In this document: piece by piece, positions 39,301-44,976 of the stretch | Numbering within the stretch: the first letter of the stretch is position 1 | Layout of the letters: each line of letters starts with the position of its first letter | Source: Heliopora coerulea | Lineage: Eukaryota; Cnidaria; Anthozoa; Scleralcyonacea; Helioporidae | Reading direction: 5' to 3' | Assembly: GCA_030142905.1 (NCBI GenBank) | Contig: JASJOG010000003.1 | Span: forward strand, 1,920,001-1,984,000 | Length of the DNA: 64,000 bases | Position numbers and translations under genes: made by a program | The notes under the pieces: generated by a model | What the model saw: only the letters and a program-made list of their open reading frames with translations | Told to the model about the DNA's origin: nothing | Database searches by the model: none

Positions 39301-41899
39301 TTGTGGAGAACTCGTCTGGCAAGTTTACTTCACATCTGAATTTTTATCAGTTTATAACGCTGACCGTAAACACAATTAACCTTTATCGTAAAACCCCCAG
39401 TATTTACCAAAAACAATCAACAGAATTAAAAAAAAATTATACAAATTAAAAAATAAGAAAGCTTTTGAAAATCCAAAAAGTAGAGAGGGTTAAGAAGAAA
39501 TTGAGGTCAGTAACCTAATAACCAATTTGATTACTGCCCTCGGTTTCTGTGAGGTCAGAGTTGACGAGAGTGAAGCCCCAGTTAACTACAGTCTAATGGA
39601 AATTGAGGATCAATTATCTAATTGGATCAGTGAAACCTAACATGGAGTAAGCATTGTATTGACATAAAAATGTACTATTCTCTGGTACCCTCTGGAACAT
39701 AAGAGCATTCGTACCTGTCGTCTCTCCGTCATCCGATTGCCAGTGGCCAAGGCAATACATTTTCAGCATTTACATAGGACAGCAAGTAAATGTCCGCTTA
39801 ATGCCCTTTGACTTTTTCTCATTTGCAGTTTCTTGACATCGGTGTTGTTACTGGCATAGAAGCCAATCATAAACCGCTAGAAAAAGCTACAAAAGGTATG
39901 GAAGTCTGTTTAAAAGTTGAACCGATACCTGGAGAGCCCCCGAAGATGTATGGACGGCATTTTGATTACACAGACCTTCTTGTTAGTAAAGTAAGTGAAT
40001 CCTTAGAAGTGTTTGTCTCAGTCCAGTGAAACGTTTATGAGGGCCATAACTTTTATAAACACGTATTTTTAATTAACTTTACTTTCATGTGTGACAAAGA
40101 CATTATTACCAAACGCAGTGAACTCCCTCTAAGTCGGACTCCTTCGAGACCATTCTTACTGTCCAGTTTACAAACGTGTCTGTCTTAGAGGGAAATGACG
40201 TAACCTGACATCGGCCATCGGGATTAAAGCAATCAAGCCTCGGTCATTCGCCAATCTTTCTGCCGCGGGAGAATGATACTGACGTGTCGAGCGAAATCCC
40301 TTCAGTATATGTCAGGTAGTTAAACATTCGTAGTCGAAACCGAAGTTGTCTTCGCTTTTGTGACATTCAAATTTCATTATCCAAATCTCCTGATCAGGCT
40401 ATTATATGTCCGTTCTGGGAGGTTCTATTTTGAACCTTTTTCCATCTGAATGCTGTCCGTTGTCCGTCTTGGAGAGGTGTCCACTAAGAGCGAGTTTGCT
40501 TCAGTCATTTTGTTGAGCTCTTATTATCAAGACGTCCTGCAAACGATGAGAAAAAATCTTTAGAAAAAGTCCACTCCACGTCCATTTCTTTTCGTAGTGT
40601 CAAAGTGATTTTTCGGTTTGTTGTATATTGATATATTCCTGCCACATTATCGCCATTTGTCACCGTCGCATAGTGCCTCTTGTCCATGATCATAGCAATG
40701 ATAAAAAAGTCGAGGACTGCGTCGGCAGTTTTGAACATGTTTGAGGAGCGTAAAAGGTGAAAAAATGTGAAGAAACTGCCGAAACGTAGGAGAAAAAATA
40801 CTGACATTTTGATGGAAGGCCCTTCATCAAAGCGAAACGTGTTGCTTAGACAAAGGTCCTTCGCTCAATATGTCATGCAGTATGTCTCTTCTCTTACGTT
40901 TCGGCTGTCCCCTCACCCTTTGGCTTCTCAAAGCCATTATCCATTGCCAAACTGCTGTTGTAAATAATGCGTCTTTTTCGTAAAGAACGCCCTCAATCCC
41001 TTTGAGTAACCTGCCCTTCACACTTTTCAATGTGGACCTGGCTTATCTGGCTAGCTGTAGATTATTTTTTTATCCCTAACGCCAAACCATTTTACTCGTC
41101 AAAGCGAGTCATCTCAGACAGTAAAGAGTTACGATTAACCTCAACAACTCTTTTTGATCCAAATTCGACTTTCATCATCTCAGTGTGGCTAACGCCAGAT
41201 TATTTTACTCCAACGCCAGACGGTATTACTGGTCAATTAAGCACGTCTCGGGACGAAGAAGATATCACTGTCTCCGTAAGAGTTAATCAACCGCCTGTCG
41301 TAAACAGTTCATCTTGTTTCATGATAAACCACCTTTCGTTCGCAGTTCGTCTAATGCATAACCAACCACCAGTCATGAACAGTCTGACTTACCCGTCATC
41401 AACTCGTGAACGTAATTTTTCCGACGAAGTGACCCGCGCCCATAGAATTGATGCTTATTCTCGACCCAGGCTTCCAAAAGTTTGTACGTAGCGCTACACG
41501 TAAGCCCGAGATACAAAATCGACTGGCGGGAAAATGATCGTTTGGGGAATCATGTTGCGCTAGTTTAATTGTGAAAAGTAAAAGATGTTATAATTTACGA
41601 AGTATCGTAAACTGTGGACTCCTTGACCTCTCGGCAGCTTCCCAGACGTTCAAGACGCGGAGTCCATCAACCGCGGCAGGTTTTCATCCGGTTCTCGTGT
41701 GGTACTTTCTCGCTAATACCACCTCCTTGGTATAGTGAGATAATTATTGTATAGCTGATGACGTTATTTATTCTTGTAATGCTTTATTTAGATATCCCGT
41801 GAATCTATTGATGCTGTTAAAGAATATTTCAGAGATGACCTTCAGAAAAGTGACTGGCAGCTGATGATTGAATTAAAGAAACTATTTAAAATTATTTAG
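1335..41899 (+). CDS. EIF5B: Eukaryotic translation initiation factor 5B, 22 exons visible, 5' end outside window
   Basis: eIF5B is the GTPase that joins the ribosomal subunits at the end of translation initiation, working with eIF1A in the cytoplasm. Exons are 1335-1973, 5880-6185, 6928-6975, 7449-7551, 8046-8174, 9247-9314, 9566-9644, 11281-11306, 11903-12109, 15083-15190, 17534-17644, 20110-20177, 29605-29746, 30742-30873, 31650-31832, 33348-33641, 36360-36491, 36573-36649, 37118-37250, 37998-38168, 39829-39990 and 41792-41899. They total 3426 nt, all in frame, giving 1141 residues and TAG. The human protein has about 1220, so only the N-terminus is missing. Layout is a Lys/Glu-rich N-terminal half, a G domain ([28 protein letters not shown] split over two exons, SAHTGDG), then domains II to IV. 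It ends in [15 protein letters not shown], the eIF1A-binding tail. Introns are GT-AG throughout. The first possible AATAAA after the stop is at 42333. Confidence 0.95.
3884..4099. mobile_element. MITE-like palindromic element
   Basis: The left arm begins AAATAGTCCCTTAATCAGAC at 3886 and the right arm is its reverse complement ending at 4097. The arms match for roughly 75 bp with a few differences, leaving a short loop of about 60 bp. Long inverted arms and no coding capacity fit a non-autonomous DNA transposon or fold-back element. No clear target duplication beyond the AT-rich ends is visible. Confidence 0.75.
4105..4540. repeat. Stretch dense in GCGATTT heptamers
   Basis: GCGATTT occurs at least six times in direct orientation, and its complement at least twice, within about 430 bp. 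It lies between two fold-back elements and may be a decayed member of another MITE family. No function is claimed. Confidence 0.5.
4560..4890. mobile_element. Fold-back element with ACGTTTC...CATCTTCAGAG core
   Basis: The left arm (about 4566-4672, including GCTCAAAATTCTCACGGAAA) is matched in reverse complement by about 4783-4862. The arms diverge by roughly 10-15 percent by eye. The central part holds an ACGTTTCATCGC...CATCTTCAGAG motif, a kind of sequence I associate with Penelope-like retroelement termini. That family link is inference. Confidence 0.6.
5880..6185 (+). CDS. EIF5B: eIF5B exon 2: acidic then polybasic and coiled-coil-like segment
   Basis: 102 codons, phase 0 at both ends, donor AAG|GTGTGC. 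It contains a nine-lysine run followed by [19 protein letters not shown], which corresponds to the human GPSKATVKAMQEALAKLK segment, then a Glu/Arg-rich helix. Confidence 0.93.
6186..6927 (+). other. eIF5B intron, nothing recognised
   Basis: No conserved ORF, repeat or RNA structure that I can support. Short ORFs here have no coding character. Confidence 0.6.
6928..6975 (+). CDS. EIF5B: eIF5B exon 3, 16 codons
   Basis: Encodes [16 protein letters not shown], matching the human RLEQEKRERKKQKEKE segment. Acceptor TTTTTAG and donor AAG|GTGAGT are strong, and the phase is 0 at both ends. Confidence 0.92.
6976..7448 (+). other. eIF5B intron, nothing recognised
   Basis: A short intron with TGGTGATGGTAGTGATGG-type low-complexity sequence near 7120-7200 and no other recognisable feature. 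Confidence 0.6.
7449..7551 (+). CDS. EIF5B: eIF5B exon 4
   Basis: Encodes [20 protein letters not shown] and what follows, equal to the human LKKEGKLLTKSQREARARAE segment. It ends at phase 1 with donor AAG|GTATAA. Confidence 0.94.
7552..8045 (+). other. eIF5B intron, nothing recognised
   Basis: No repeat or ORF that I can support. The acceptor is TTTTCACCCAG. Confidence 0.6.
8046..8174 (+). CDS. EIF5B: eIF5B exon 5
   Basis: Continues the split Gly codon and reads [20 protein letters not shown], then KKKTKQTQ. This corresponds to the human GVEVPSKDSLPKKRPIYEDK region. It ends at phase 1, with the G of the next Val codon. Confidence 0.9.
8175..9246 (+). other. eIF5B intron, nothing recognised
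   Basis: AT-rich sequence without recognisable repeats or coding potential. Confidence 0.6.
9247..9314 (+). CDS. EIF5B: eIF5B exon 6, acidic linker
   Basis: Encodes [20 protein letters not shown] and two further residues after the split Val codon. The acidic composition fits this poorly conserved part of eIF5B. Splice phase is 1 in and 0 out, donor GAG|GTATGG. Confidence 0.85.
9566..9644 (+). CDS. EIF5B: eIF5B exon 7
   Basis: Encodes [16 protein letters not shown], matching the conserved Trp in the human LDDWEAMASDEE segment. It starts at phase 0 and ends at phase 1. Confidence 0.9.
9645..11280 (+). other. eIF5B intron with palindromic element
   Basis: Contains (TTAT/TTG) simple sequence near 10385-10435 and the fold-back element at 10603-11121. 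Nothing else is recognised. Confidence 0.6.
10603..11121. mobile_element. Palindromic element, possible Penelope-like remnant
   Basis: The arms at about 10603-10750 and about 10985-11121 are inverted repeats of each other. Matching landmarks include AGAATTGAATC versus GATTCAATTCT, the CATCATCAGAGATAT motif and CCTAGG. Between them, the - strand (10972-10748) encodes two related pieces, MKNGNPENI and [13 protein letters not shown]. These resemble the K-N-G-Y-P segment near the RT/GIY-YIG junction of Penelope-like elements. The palindrome is seen directly; the family is inference. Confidence 0.6.
11281..11306 (+). CDS. EIF5B: eIF5B exon 8, 26-nt microexon
   Basis: Completes the split codon and encodes EESATRKGK. 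It is supported by the TTCATTTAG acceptor, the AAG|GTTAGA donor, and restoration of frame between exons 7 and 9. The residues themselves are not conserved. Confidence 0.75.
11903..12109 (+). CDS. EIF5B: eIF5B exon 9: acidic tract leading into the G domain
   Basis: 69 codons dominated by Glu and Asp, then [20 protein letters not shown]. This parallels the human DSDDDRTKEERAYDKAKRR just before the GTPase domain. Phase 0 at both ends. Confidence 0.94.
12200..12620. repeat. Pyrimidine-rich CTTT/GTTT low-complexity tract
   Basis: Long impure runs of CTTT, TTTC and GTTT on the + strand. The overlapping Phe/Leu/Ser-rich ORFs on this strand and Lys/Arg/Glu-rich ORFs on the other are by-products of composition. 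Confidence 0.9.
13136..13225. repeat. TTTAATT-type low-complexity tract
   Basis: Repeated TTGATT/TTTAATT units, AT-rich and imperfect. Confidence 0.7.
13736..13815. repeat. (CGC)n / (GAT)n compound microsatellite
   Basis: A short GCCGCCGCC run followed by GATGATGCT and a nearly pure GAT run. Confidence 0.9.
13969..13998. repeat. (AAT)n microsatellite
   Basis: About ten AAT units in a row. Confidence 0.9.
14758..14828 (-). repeat. tRNA-like sequence, probable SINE head
   Basis: On the - strand the ends GACTCGA and TCGAGTC form a perfect seven-pair acceptor stem. An A-box and D-arm, TAGCTCAACAGGTAGAGC, lies in the right place. The T-arm GCCAGTTTAAACCCCGC keeps the B-box shape but mispairs, and I cannot fold an anticodon stem. 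This combination suggests a tRNA-derived SINE or a tRNA pseudogene rather than a working tRNA. Confidence 0.6.
15083..15190 (+). CDS. EIF5B: eIF5B exon 10: start of G domain, P-loop
   Basis: Encodes [20 protein letters not shown], which carries the G1 nucleotide-binding loop GHVDTGKT. Phase 0 at both ends. Confidence 0.97.
15839..17431 (-). mobile_element. DUF3504/Crypton-type recombinase unit, copy 1, internally deleted
   Basis: This 1.6-kb block is repeated, interrupted by insertions, at 21174-24101. Shared landmarks are CCCCTCGCCCACCGCGC at the left, an (AT)n run then CCATCCATGG, and the end TATTTCTAGTA. Read on the - strand, 16803 to about 16265 encodes the N-terminal half of a DUF3504-like protein, with [20 protein letters not shown] then [20 protein letters not shown]. 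The catalytic C-terminal half present in copy 2 is missing here; the copies diverge at CTTGGTT near 16316. The two landmarks at the ends define the repeat only, as no terminal inverted repeat or target duplication is visible. Confidence 0.7.
16265..16803 (-). pseudogene. DUF3504-like tyrosine recombinase, N-terminal half only
   Basis: Proteins of this family (the C-terminal domain of ZMYM2/QRICH1 relatives and the recombinase of Crypton elements) act as tyrosine recombinases in the mobile forms. Here only the SAM-like N-terminal part and the start of the catalytic domain remain, with stops and frame changes. The Arg and Tyr catalytic region is deleted, so it is non-functional. Confidence 0.65.
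17534..17644 (+). CDS. EIF5B: eIF5B exon 11: switch I, G2
   Basis: Encodes [20 protein letters not shown] followed by the helix to MIKD. The Thr of GGIT is the G2 magnesium ligand. The stretch is nearly identical to human. Confidence 0.97.
17645..20109 (+). other. eIF5B intron with minisatellite and diverged repeat
   Basis: Contains the 11-bp tandem repeat at 18506-18552. The stretch from about 18600 to 20040 shows scattered resemblance to 28806-29140. No genes are recognised. Confidence 0.6.
18506..18552. repeat. 11-bp tandem repeat, about four copies
   Basis: The unit AAGCGGCAGGC is repeated head-to-tail about four times without visible changes. Confidence 0.95.
20110..20177 (+). CDS. EIF5B: eIF5B exon 12: G3 motif
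   Basis: Encodes [20 protein letters not shown] and SF. DTPGHE is the G3 motif, whose His positions the hydrolytic water. It ends at phase 2, with AG of a split Ser codon completed 9.4 kb downstream. Confidence 0.97.
21046..21171 (+). repeat. Left terminal inverted repeat of Polinton-like element
   Basis: Reverse complement of 25714-25840 with only a handful of mismatches. Its inner end is directly next to the recombinase unit that starts at 21174. Confidence 0.85.
21281..21424. repeat. (AT)n-rich microsatellite
   Basis: TA runs broken by AATATT and ATATTATAT units. The run corresponds to the uninterrupted (AT)n of unit copy 1 at 15945-15974, and marks the left junction of the inserted tRNA-like array. 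Confidence 0.9.
21523..21594 (-). tRNA. tRNA-like sequence, copy 1 (probably not functional)
   Basis: On the - strand an A-box TAGTCTAGTGGTAAAAC and a B-box GGGTTCGATTCCC with a proper T-stem (ACGGG/CCCGT) sit at tRNA spacing. The acceptor stem has five of seven pairs and the anticodon stem only about three. The most tRNA-like loop reads CCGGCAA, which would place GGC at the anticodon, but the U33 position is wrong. It resembles the Asp/Glu class in its A-box. Confidence 0.5.
21795..21865 (+). tRNA. tRNA-like sequence, copy 2
   Basis: Same sequence as copy 1 in the opposite orientation, with one change in the D-loop region (TAGCGG for TAGTGG). It has the same poor anticodon stem. Confidence 0.45.
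22065..22134 (+). tRNA. tRNA-like sequence, copy 3
   Basis: Third copy, one G shorter in the 3' acceptor strand. Its tail is cut off after about 50 bp by an (AT)n run at 22182. Confidence 0.45.
22527..23570 (-). pseudogene. DUF3504-like tyrosine recombinase, near full-length but broken
   Basis: Read on the - strand, this runs from [20 protein letters not shown] (about 23500) through [20 protein letters not shown], then [20 protein letters not shown] and [17 protein letters not shown], to [17 protein letters not shown] and [11 protein letters not shown] near 22640. The order and key blocks match DUF3504 recombinases: the H-S-V-R-R/K-T arginine box, then the S-G-H-x-N-x-K-S block, here reading GYPNVKS. 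Several frame changes and stops, and loss of the His in that block, make it inactive. It is broadly the same protein family as Crypton recombinases and the vertebrate ZMYM2/QRICH1 C-terminal domains. Confidence 0.7.
24170..24454 (+). pseudogene. C-terminal fragment of a Polinton-like ORF, unidentified
   Basis: A single frame with one internal TAG (24329). It reads [20 protein letters not shown], then [12 protein letters not shown], and ends SIQY. Composition and continuity show it was once coding. Its place just before the packaging ATPase suggests a Polinton structural or accessory protein, but I cannot name it. Confidence 0.5.
24484..25064 (+). pseudogene. Polinton/adintovirus-type DNA-packaging ATPase (A32/FtsK-HerA class), broken
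   Basis: These ATPases pump DNA into virus particles. The Walker A motif GMTNCGKT is at 24501-24524 and the Walker B block LIILGDCA lies near 24725. It is followed by the typical segment [20 protein letters not shown] and an ITQQLNSI sensor-like stretch. An in-frame TAA at 24558 and a frameshift near 24900 disable it. The last part, ending at RYPF about 40 nt before the end, is in another frame. It is ancient viral-type sequence and is described only. Confidence 0.75.
25080..25711 (+). pseudogene. Polinton-like ORF of unknown function
   Basis: A coding frame of about 180 codons with a frameshift near 25160. It contains an acidic linker, a helical charged part ([20 protein letters not shown]), the segment [20 protein letters not shown] and a hydrophobic stretch [11 protein letters not shown] near the C-terminus, then a basic tail. 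It ends a few bases before the right TIR. I do not recognise the family. Its position suggests a Polinton or adintovirus virion protein. Confidence 0.5.
25714..25840 (-). repeat. Right terminal inverted repeat of Polinton-like element
   Basis: Inverse of 21046-21171. It ends CTATACT, followed by Tigger-element sequence. Confidence 0.85.
25960..27160 (+). pseudogene. pogo/Tigger-like DDE transposase, decayed
   Basis: Pieces in order are a Lys-rich N-terminus with a CENP-B-type helix-turn-helix ([11 protein letters not shown]), then [14 protein letters not shown] with the first catalytic Asp. Next come the [20 protein letters not shown] block, then [10 protein letters not shown] with the region of the third acidic residue, then the C-terminal acidic tail [20 protein letters not shown]. 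Stops and frame changes occur throughout, and the middle, with the second catalytic Asp, is deleted near 26735. It belongs to the element with ends at 20406 and 27474. Confidence 0.8.
28806..29140. repeat. Diverged interspersed repeat related to 18600-20035
   Basis: GCGCTAAAT...TTTAC...ATGAAGT and later ATAGCACGATA and CCTCGG...ATGATAGTT landmarks recur in the same order as in the intron at 18620-18740 and 19930-20030. The match is patchy, so the family relation is tentative. Confidence 0.4.
29605..29746 (+). CDS. EIF5B: eIF5B exon 13: G domain to G4
   Basis: Completes the Ser codon and encodes [20 protein letters not shown], then [14 protein letters not shown] and PFVVALNK. The NKxD guanine-specificity motif is split exactly here, NK on this exon and VD on the next. 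Confidence 0.97.
29747..30741 (+). other. eIF5B intron, nothing recognised
   Basis: No repeat or ORF that I can support. The overlapping ORFs on both strands near 30450-30720 lack coding character. Confidence 0.6.
30742..30873 (+). CDS. EIF5B: eIF5B exon 14
   Basis: Encodes [20 protein letters not shown] and the following helix. VD completes NKVD, and VDRLFEWK equals human IDRLYDWK. Phase 0 at both ends. Confidence 0.96.
30897..31308. repeat. (CTAC)n minisatellite
   Basis: About 400 bp of CTAC/CTAT tetranucleotide repeats starting 25 bp after exon 14. The Thr/Tyr/Pro/Leu-rich ORF over it is an artefact of the repeat. Confidence 0.95.
31650..31832 (+). CDS. EIF5B: eIF5B exon 15: end of G domain, G5
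   Basis: Encodes [27 protein letters not shown] is the G5 base-recognition motif. It ends with the strand leading into domain [11 protein letters not shown]. Confidence 0.97.
31833..33347 (+). other. eIF5B intron, nothing recognised
   Basis: AT-rich, with short A runs. I found no repeat or coding sequence to support. Confidence 0.6.
33348..33641 (+). CDS. EIF5B: eIF5B exon 16: domain II beta-barrel
   Basis: 98 codons, starting [20 protein letters not shown] and including [20 protein letters not shown] and [20 protein letters not shown]. These match the human ALPGMGTTIDVILINGRL and GVEGPIVTQIRGLLLPPPMK segments closely. Confidence 0.97.
33642..36359 (+). other. 2.7-kb eIF5B intron, nothing recognised apart from a short duplication
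   Basis: A 19-bp unit GGTGTTTTCTTTAATGTGG is duplicated in tandem at about 35972-36010. No other feature is supported. Confidence 0.6.
36360..36491 (+). CDS. EIF5B: eIF5B exon 17: domain III
   Basis: Encodes [20 protein letters not shown], identical in most positions to human [20 protein letters not shown]. Confidence 0.97.
36573..36649 (+). CDS. EIF5B: eIF5B exon 18: domain III
   Basis: Encodes [20 protein letters not shown]. Only 81 bp of intron separates it from exon 17, the shortest intron in the gene. It ends at phase 2, donor CA|GTGAGT. Confidence 0.96.
37118..37250 (+). CDS. EIF5B: eIF5B exon 19: domain III to linker helix
   Basis: Encodes [20 protein letters not shown], then [17 protein letters not shown], which leads into the long helix connecting domains III and IV. 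Confidence 0.97.
37251..37997 (+). other. eIF5B intron, nothing recognised
   Basis: No repeat or coding sequence that I can support. Confidence 0.6.
37998..38168 (+). CDS. EIF5B: eIF5B exon 20: domain IV
   Basis: Encodes [20 protein letters not shown], then [20 protein letters not shown]. It matches the human FKHIAVFPCKIKILPQYIFN start of domain IV, which contacts initiator tRNA. Confidence 0.97.
38169..39828 (+). other. eIF5B intron with a 540-bp MITE
   Basis: Holds the element at 38729-39268. Nothing else is recognised. Confidence 0.6.
38729..39268. mobile_element. 540-bp MITE with TAA target duplication
   Basis: The ends are inverted: the left begins AGGTTATGTTACACGAAGC and the right is the complement of AGGTGATCTTACACGAAGC. 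Matching continues inward through TTTTTTGTGCAACTTGT for about 45 bp. TAA at 38726-38728 and 39269-39271 forms a 3-bp target duplication. A 3-bp TWA/TNA-type duplication with AGGT-like ends suggests a non-autonomous PIF/Harbinger-type element; that class is inference. Confidence 0.75.
39829..39990 (+). CDS. EIF5B: eIF5B exon 21: domain IV
   Basis: Encodes [20 protein letters not shown] and [20 protein letters not shown]. It corresponds to human FVDIGIVTSIEINHKQVD and KIEPIPGESPKMFGRHFEAT. Confidence 0.97.
40116..40504. mobile_element. Possible degenerate Tigger-type MITE
   Basis: The left end reads CAGTGAACTCCCTCTAAGTC and the right end, in reverse complement, CTGAAGCAAACTCGCTCTTA, with loose similarity continuing about 50 bp. 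The CAGT...AACTC pattern is typical of Tigger-like termini. The match is weak. Confidence 0.35.
41030..41495. repeat. Diverged internal repeats with an incidental open frame
   Basis: The segments ACGCCAAACCATTTTACTC, ACGCCAGATTATTTTACTC and a further ACGCCAGAC copy recur, as do two AACCAACC/AATCAACCG...CCxGTCxTxAACAGT blocks. A 153-codon frame runs through but looks like a product of these repeats rather than a gene. Confidence 0.45.
41792..41899 (+). CDS. EIF5B: eIF5B terminal exon 22
   Basis: Encodes [20 protein letters not shown], then [15 protein letters not shown] and TAG. The last 15 residues are the conserved eIF1A-binding tail (human DWQLIVELKKVFEII). Confidence 0.98.
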   Translation: MSRESIDAVKEYFRDDLQKSDWQLMIELKKLFKII

Positions 41900-42722
41900 T
41901 AATTCAAGAAACGATCTTTTCAGGCTTCGCATTGAAACCTTAGCAAGTTTCACCTCGTAAGATATGTCAGTATGATGTGGCGATGAATGGAAAGTCTCCA
42001 ACTATTCGGCCATTTAGTTATTGACAAAACGATAGCAGAGTAAAACACATGCTTTTTCATATCTCTCCCCAATAGTTACTGATCAAACTACGCATGAATT
42101 TGTCAAGTCAGACTTATTTTACGGTGTCGGGCGTAAAGAAATTGGCTTATTTCATCCACACAGGAGAAATAACTTGAAAGGACAATTAAGCGAAAGTAAA
42201 GAATATTTCAATGTTTTATAAATTGCCTGGTTAAAAACGTTGTCCAAGAATTGACAGTTGCTGTTTCTTAAGTGCGTAAGTTGCACCATGTTTTATGTTT
42301 CGTTTTTACCGCGTGCACGCATTCGCAGCAGGAATAAAGTCGTAGTTTGGTCCAACCCACTCAACTGTACTGTAACTGGAAAGCTAACTGCTAATCAACT
42401 GGTAAAGACAAAATTGGCGGAAATGGAGAATTTGGACGTCAAATCTCTAGCAGTCAATTTTGAATCCATGATGCCATACTTCAAAAGTTGATTATTCTGT
42501 GGTGAAATTTGAGTTTTAGTTTTTTCTTACCTGCAAAAGAAGTCTTGTTTTTTGTTCATGGTCCCCAATTTTCACTTTAATTGCACAGCGGTACACAAGA
42601 CAATAAAATGGCTTTTTTACAGCTAGCCGTAAAACTACATGATTTATTGTTTTTGGTTTTTTTGTCAACAGTCGATATTAGGTCTGGGAAACGCGTTTTA
42701 AAGTTGATGTCAAGTGAGAGGG
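41900..42722 (+). other. eIF5B 3' flank and intergenic region
   Basis: Probable 3' untranslated region. AATAAA occurs at 42333-42338 and 42602-42607; either could be the polyadenylation signal. A 58-codon frame from 42321 to the TGA at 42489-42491 follows an acceptor-like CATTCGCAG. It has some coding character (KLTANQLVKTKLAEMENLDV), but I cannot assign it. Confidence 0.5.
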
Positions 42723-43438
42723 ACTGGGGCAAAATTTTGGAGCAGGTGCGTGAACTAAACACCTCAAACAATGGAAAAAGGACTGAGGATGAGAACAAAA
42801 GCGGCCGGTTGGGAGATCGAAGCTGACGTCCAACGCCAATTGTGATTTCACTCTTGGGTCCAATGATTGACCGGAGTTAGCGTTCCAGTTATAATACAAT
42901 TTAGAACAGTTCAGTGGCCCAGGCCAGGTACATTTGGAAGGGGTTGGGCGAAGATGGCGGAATTTTAAAATGCCGCGGAACAAGTGGACCTGATAAAAAA
43001 GCCAAACTTAAAGGAGCCATATTTTTGGCTCGTTTTTTGAATTGGGATCCAGGCCTTATTCACCATAGACTTTTTAAGCTTTAAACTTGAAGTTTATACT
43101 AATTTAACCCAATTTCCAAGTCCTTTTATGTAAAGTTGGCTATAAAAAAGACATTTTAATAGAATACTAGATTGGAGATAAGTTCGACTAAGAGAAACTT
43201 TGCTTTTCTTCTGAAAAAGAGAGCCACTCTGACAGGGCACACGATGTTCAGGATATTTGTTTTGAAAACAAAAGTGCCTTGATAGCGTTACTATGGTCAT
43301 CAAATCCACAAAAATGGCAAATACAACGTAATTGACAAACTTAGGGGTCCATAGTAATCAATTTAAGACTTCGAACGTGTGTATACGTTTCGAAGTTCTC
43401 GTGGCTTTCCTTTCACTGTTTCCCTGAAACAGCTCTAA
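42723..43438. repeat. About 712-bp interspersed repeat, copy 1
   Basis: Repeated at 63270-64000 with roughly 90 percent identity by eye. Landmarks are GCAAAATTTTGGAGCAGGTG at the left and CCTGAAACAGCTCTAA at the right. It directly precedes the LINE reverse transcriptase, which suggests it is that element's 5' region. The - strand ORFs over both copies share frame, but I do not recognise them. Confidence 0.8.
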
Positions 43439-43439
43439 T

Positions 43440-44976
43440 TGTTGCCGACATATTTAAATACCGACTAAAAGCTCTAGTTTTTCGAACAATTAAAACACAT
43501 GAACAGATTCAATACATTCCTGACCTGTTGATAAGACTTAAGGAAGTCGCTGCAGAAATTTCTCCATCAATCGCCAAGCTGTTCGATCTCTAACGATGGA
43601 ATATTTTCCTCAACATTGGAAAATGGCTAATCTATCTTCGATTCAAAGAAAGGATGATCCAACCTTAGGTCAGAATTACGGACCGATCTCGTTGCTTTGT
43701 ACTTTATCAAAAGCATTTAAAAGGTATGTCTTCAACCACTGTTTCCTGTTTTTGTCGAGTCAATTTTATCATTTGCAACGTGGTTTTCTAAAAGGCAGAT
43801 CTGCAACACAACTACTGGCCTATCACGACATTCTTGTATCTTTGTCAAAGGGCTACGAAGTTGATGTCATCTTTCTCGACTTTGCCAAAGCGTTTGATAC
43901 AGTTTTTCATCAGTGTTCAAATCATCAGTAGACAATTGAGCCAGTGGTTTAAGAGTTATTTGACGGGAAGACAACAACGAGTAGTTTTAAACCGAGAACA
44001 TTCAGATTGGCTCGAAGTGACATTCCGTGTGCCCCAGGGATCAATTCTAGGGCTCCTGTTGTTTCTTGTCTACACTGACGATATGCCAAATTACATCAAA
44101 TTTAACTCCACGATGGCACTGTTCACTGATGATTTTGAACTATATAAAGGTGTACGAAACCCAGCAGATTCCGAAAGGCTGCAGAATGACTTTCCACAAC
44201 TTAAGTGTAGGTTTAATAAATGGAACATGACATTTAATACCTTGAGATGTAAAGTATTAAATATATCAAAGAAAGTAGATAAAATTCAACGATCAAACGT
44301 ACTCAACTGGTCCGCTATTTTAGAAACAGTTCCTCAAATCACCGATCTTGGATTAATGGTAACAAATAATTTCTCATGGAATAAACATATTGATTTAATT
44401 ACATTATACGGTAACTGGTAACCGGGGTGACTTCGTAGATTCTGCAATGACACTACTGATATTCAAACAAGAAAACTTCTTTATTTATCTCGAGTCAGGC
44501 CACAGATCGAGTACGCTAGTGCAGTTTGGTCACCTTATACAACAAAATATAAATCACAAATTGAAAACGTACAACGTCGTGCAATGAAATGAATACTACG
44601 GTATCCTAAACGAATAACCTATAAGCAGAGATTGGTACAGATATCAATGTTACCGCTTGCATAGAGAAGAGAAAGAGCTGATCTGGTCCTATTCAAATCA
44701 AAACTTCGCCAAACAGACTAAAATTATTCTAAATGTTTTCAGCCAATGTCAAACAACAGATACAATACCCAAAATTTTGATCTTAAAAACTACCATGTCA
44801 GTGTTGTTAAACAAGACTATTTCAAATATTCTTATGTTAATAAAGTATTTTTATTATGGAATAAACTACCCAAAGATTATAAATGTGTTATGAATTTAAT
44901 TAAGTTTGAAAAGAAACTTCTTGATTTTTATATGAAAAAACTTGAAACAGACTATGATCTTCCAGGTTCTATTTAG
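43440..44976 (+). pseudogene. LINE reverse transcriptase, jockey/CR1-like, broken
   Basis: Blocks in order are LKEVAAEISPSIAKLFDL, then FPQHWKMANLSSIQRKDDPT, GPISLLCTLSKAFKR, RGFLKGRSATQLL, VIFLDFAKAFDTV with a catalytic Asp, WFKSYLTGRQQRVVL, VPQGSILGLLLFLVYTDD, and the catalytic site reading FTDD (44122-44133) in place of Y/FADD. The C-terminal part includes RKLLYLSRVRPQIEYASAVW and ends LWNKLPKDYKC...DYDLPGSI near 44976. A frameshift near 43915, stops near 44421 and 44590, and the changed FADD box show it is dead. It differs from the LINE at 1-840. Confidence 0.85.

Noticed and set aside
41030..41491. 153-codon ORF in the last eIF5B intron
   Set aside because: It is built from short repeated segments (ACGCCAGA..TTTTACTC and NQPPV-type blocks) and has no recognised domain.
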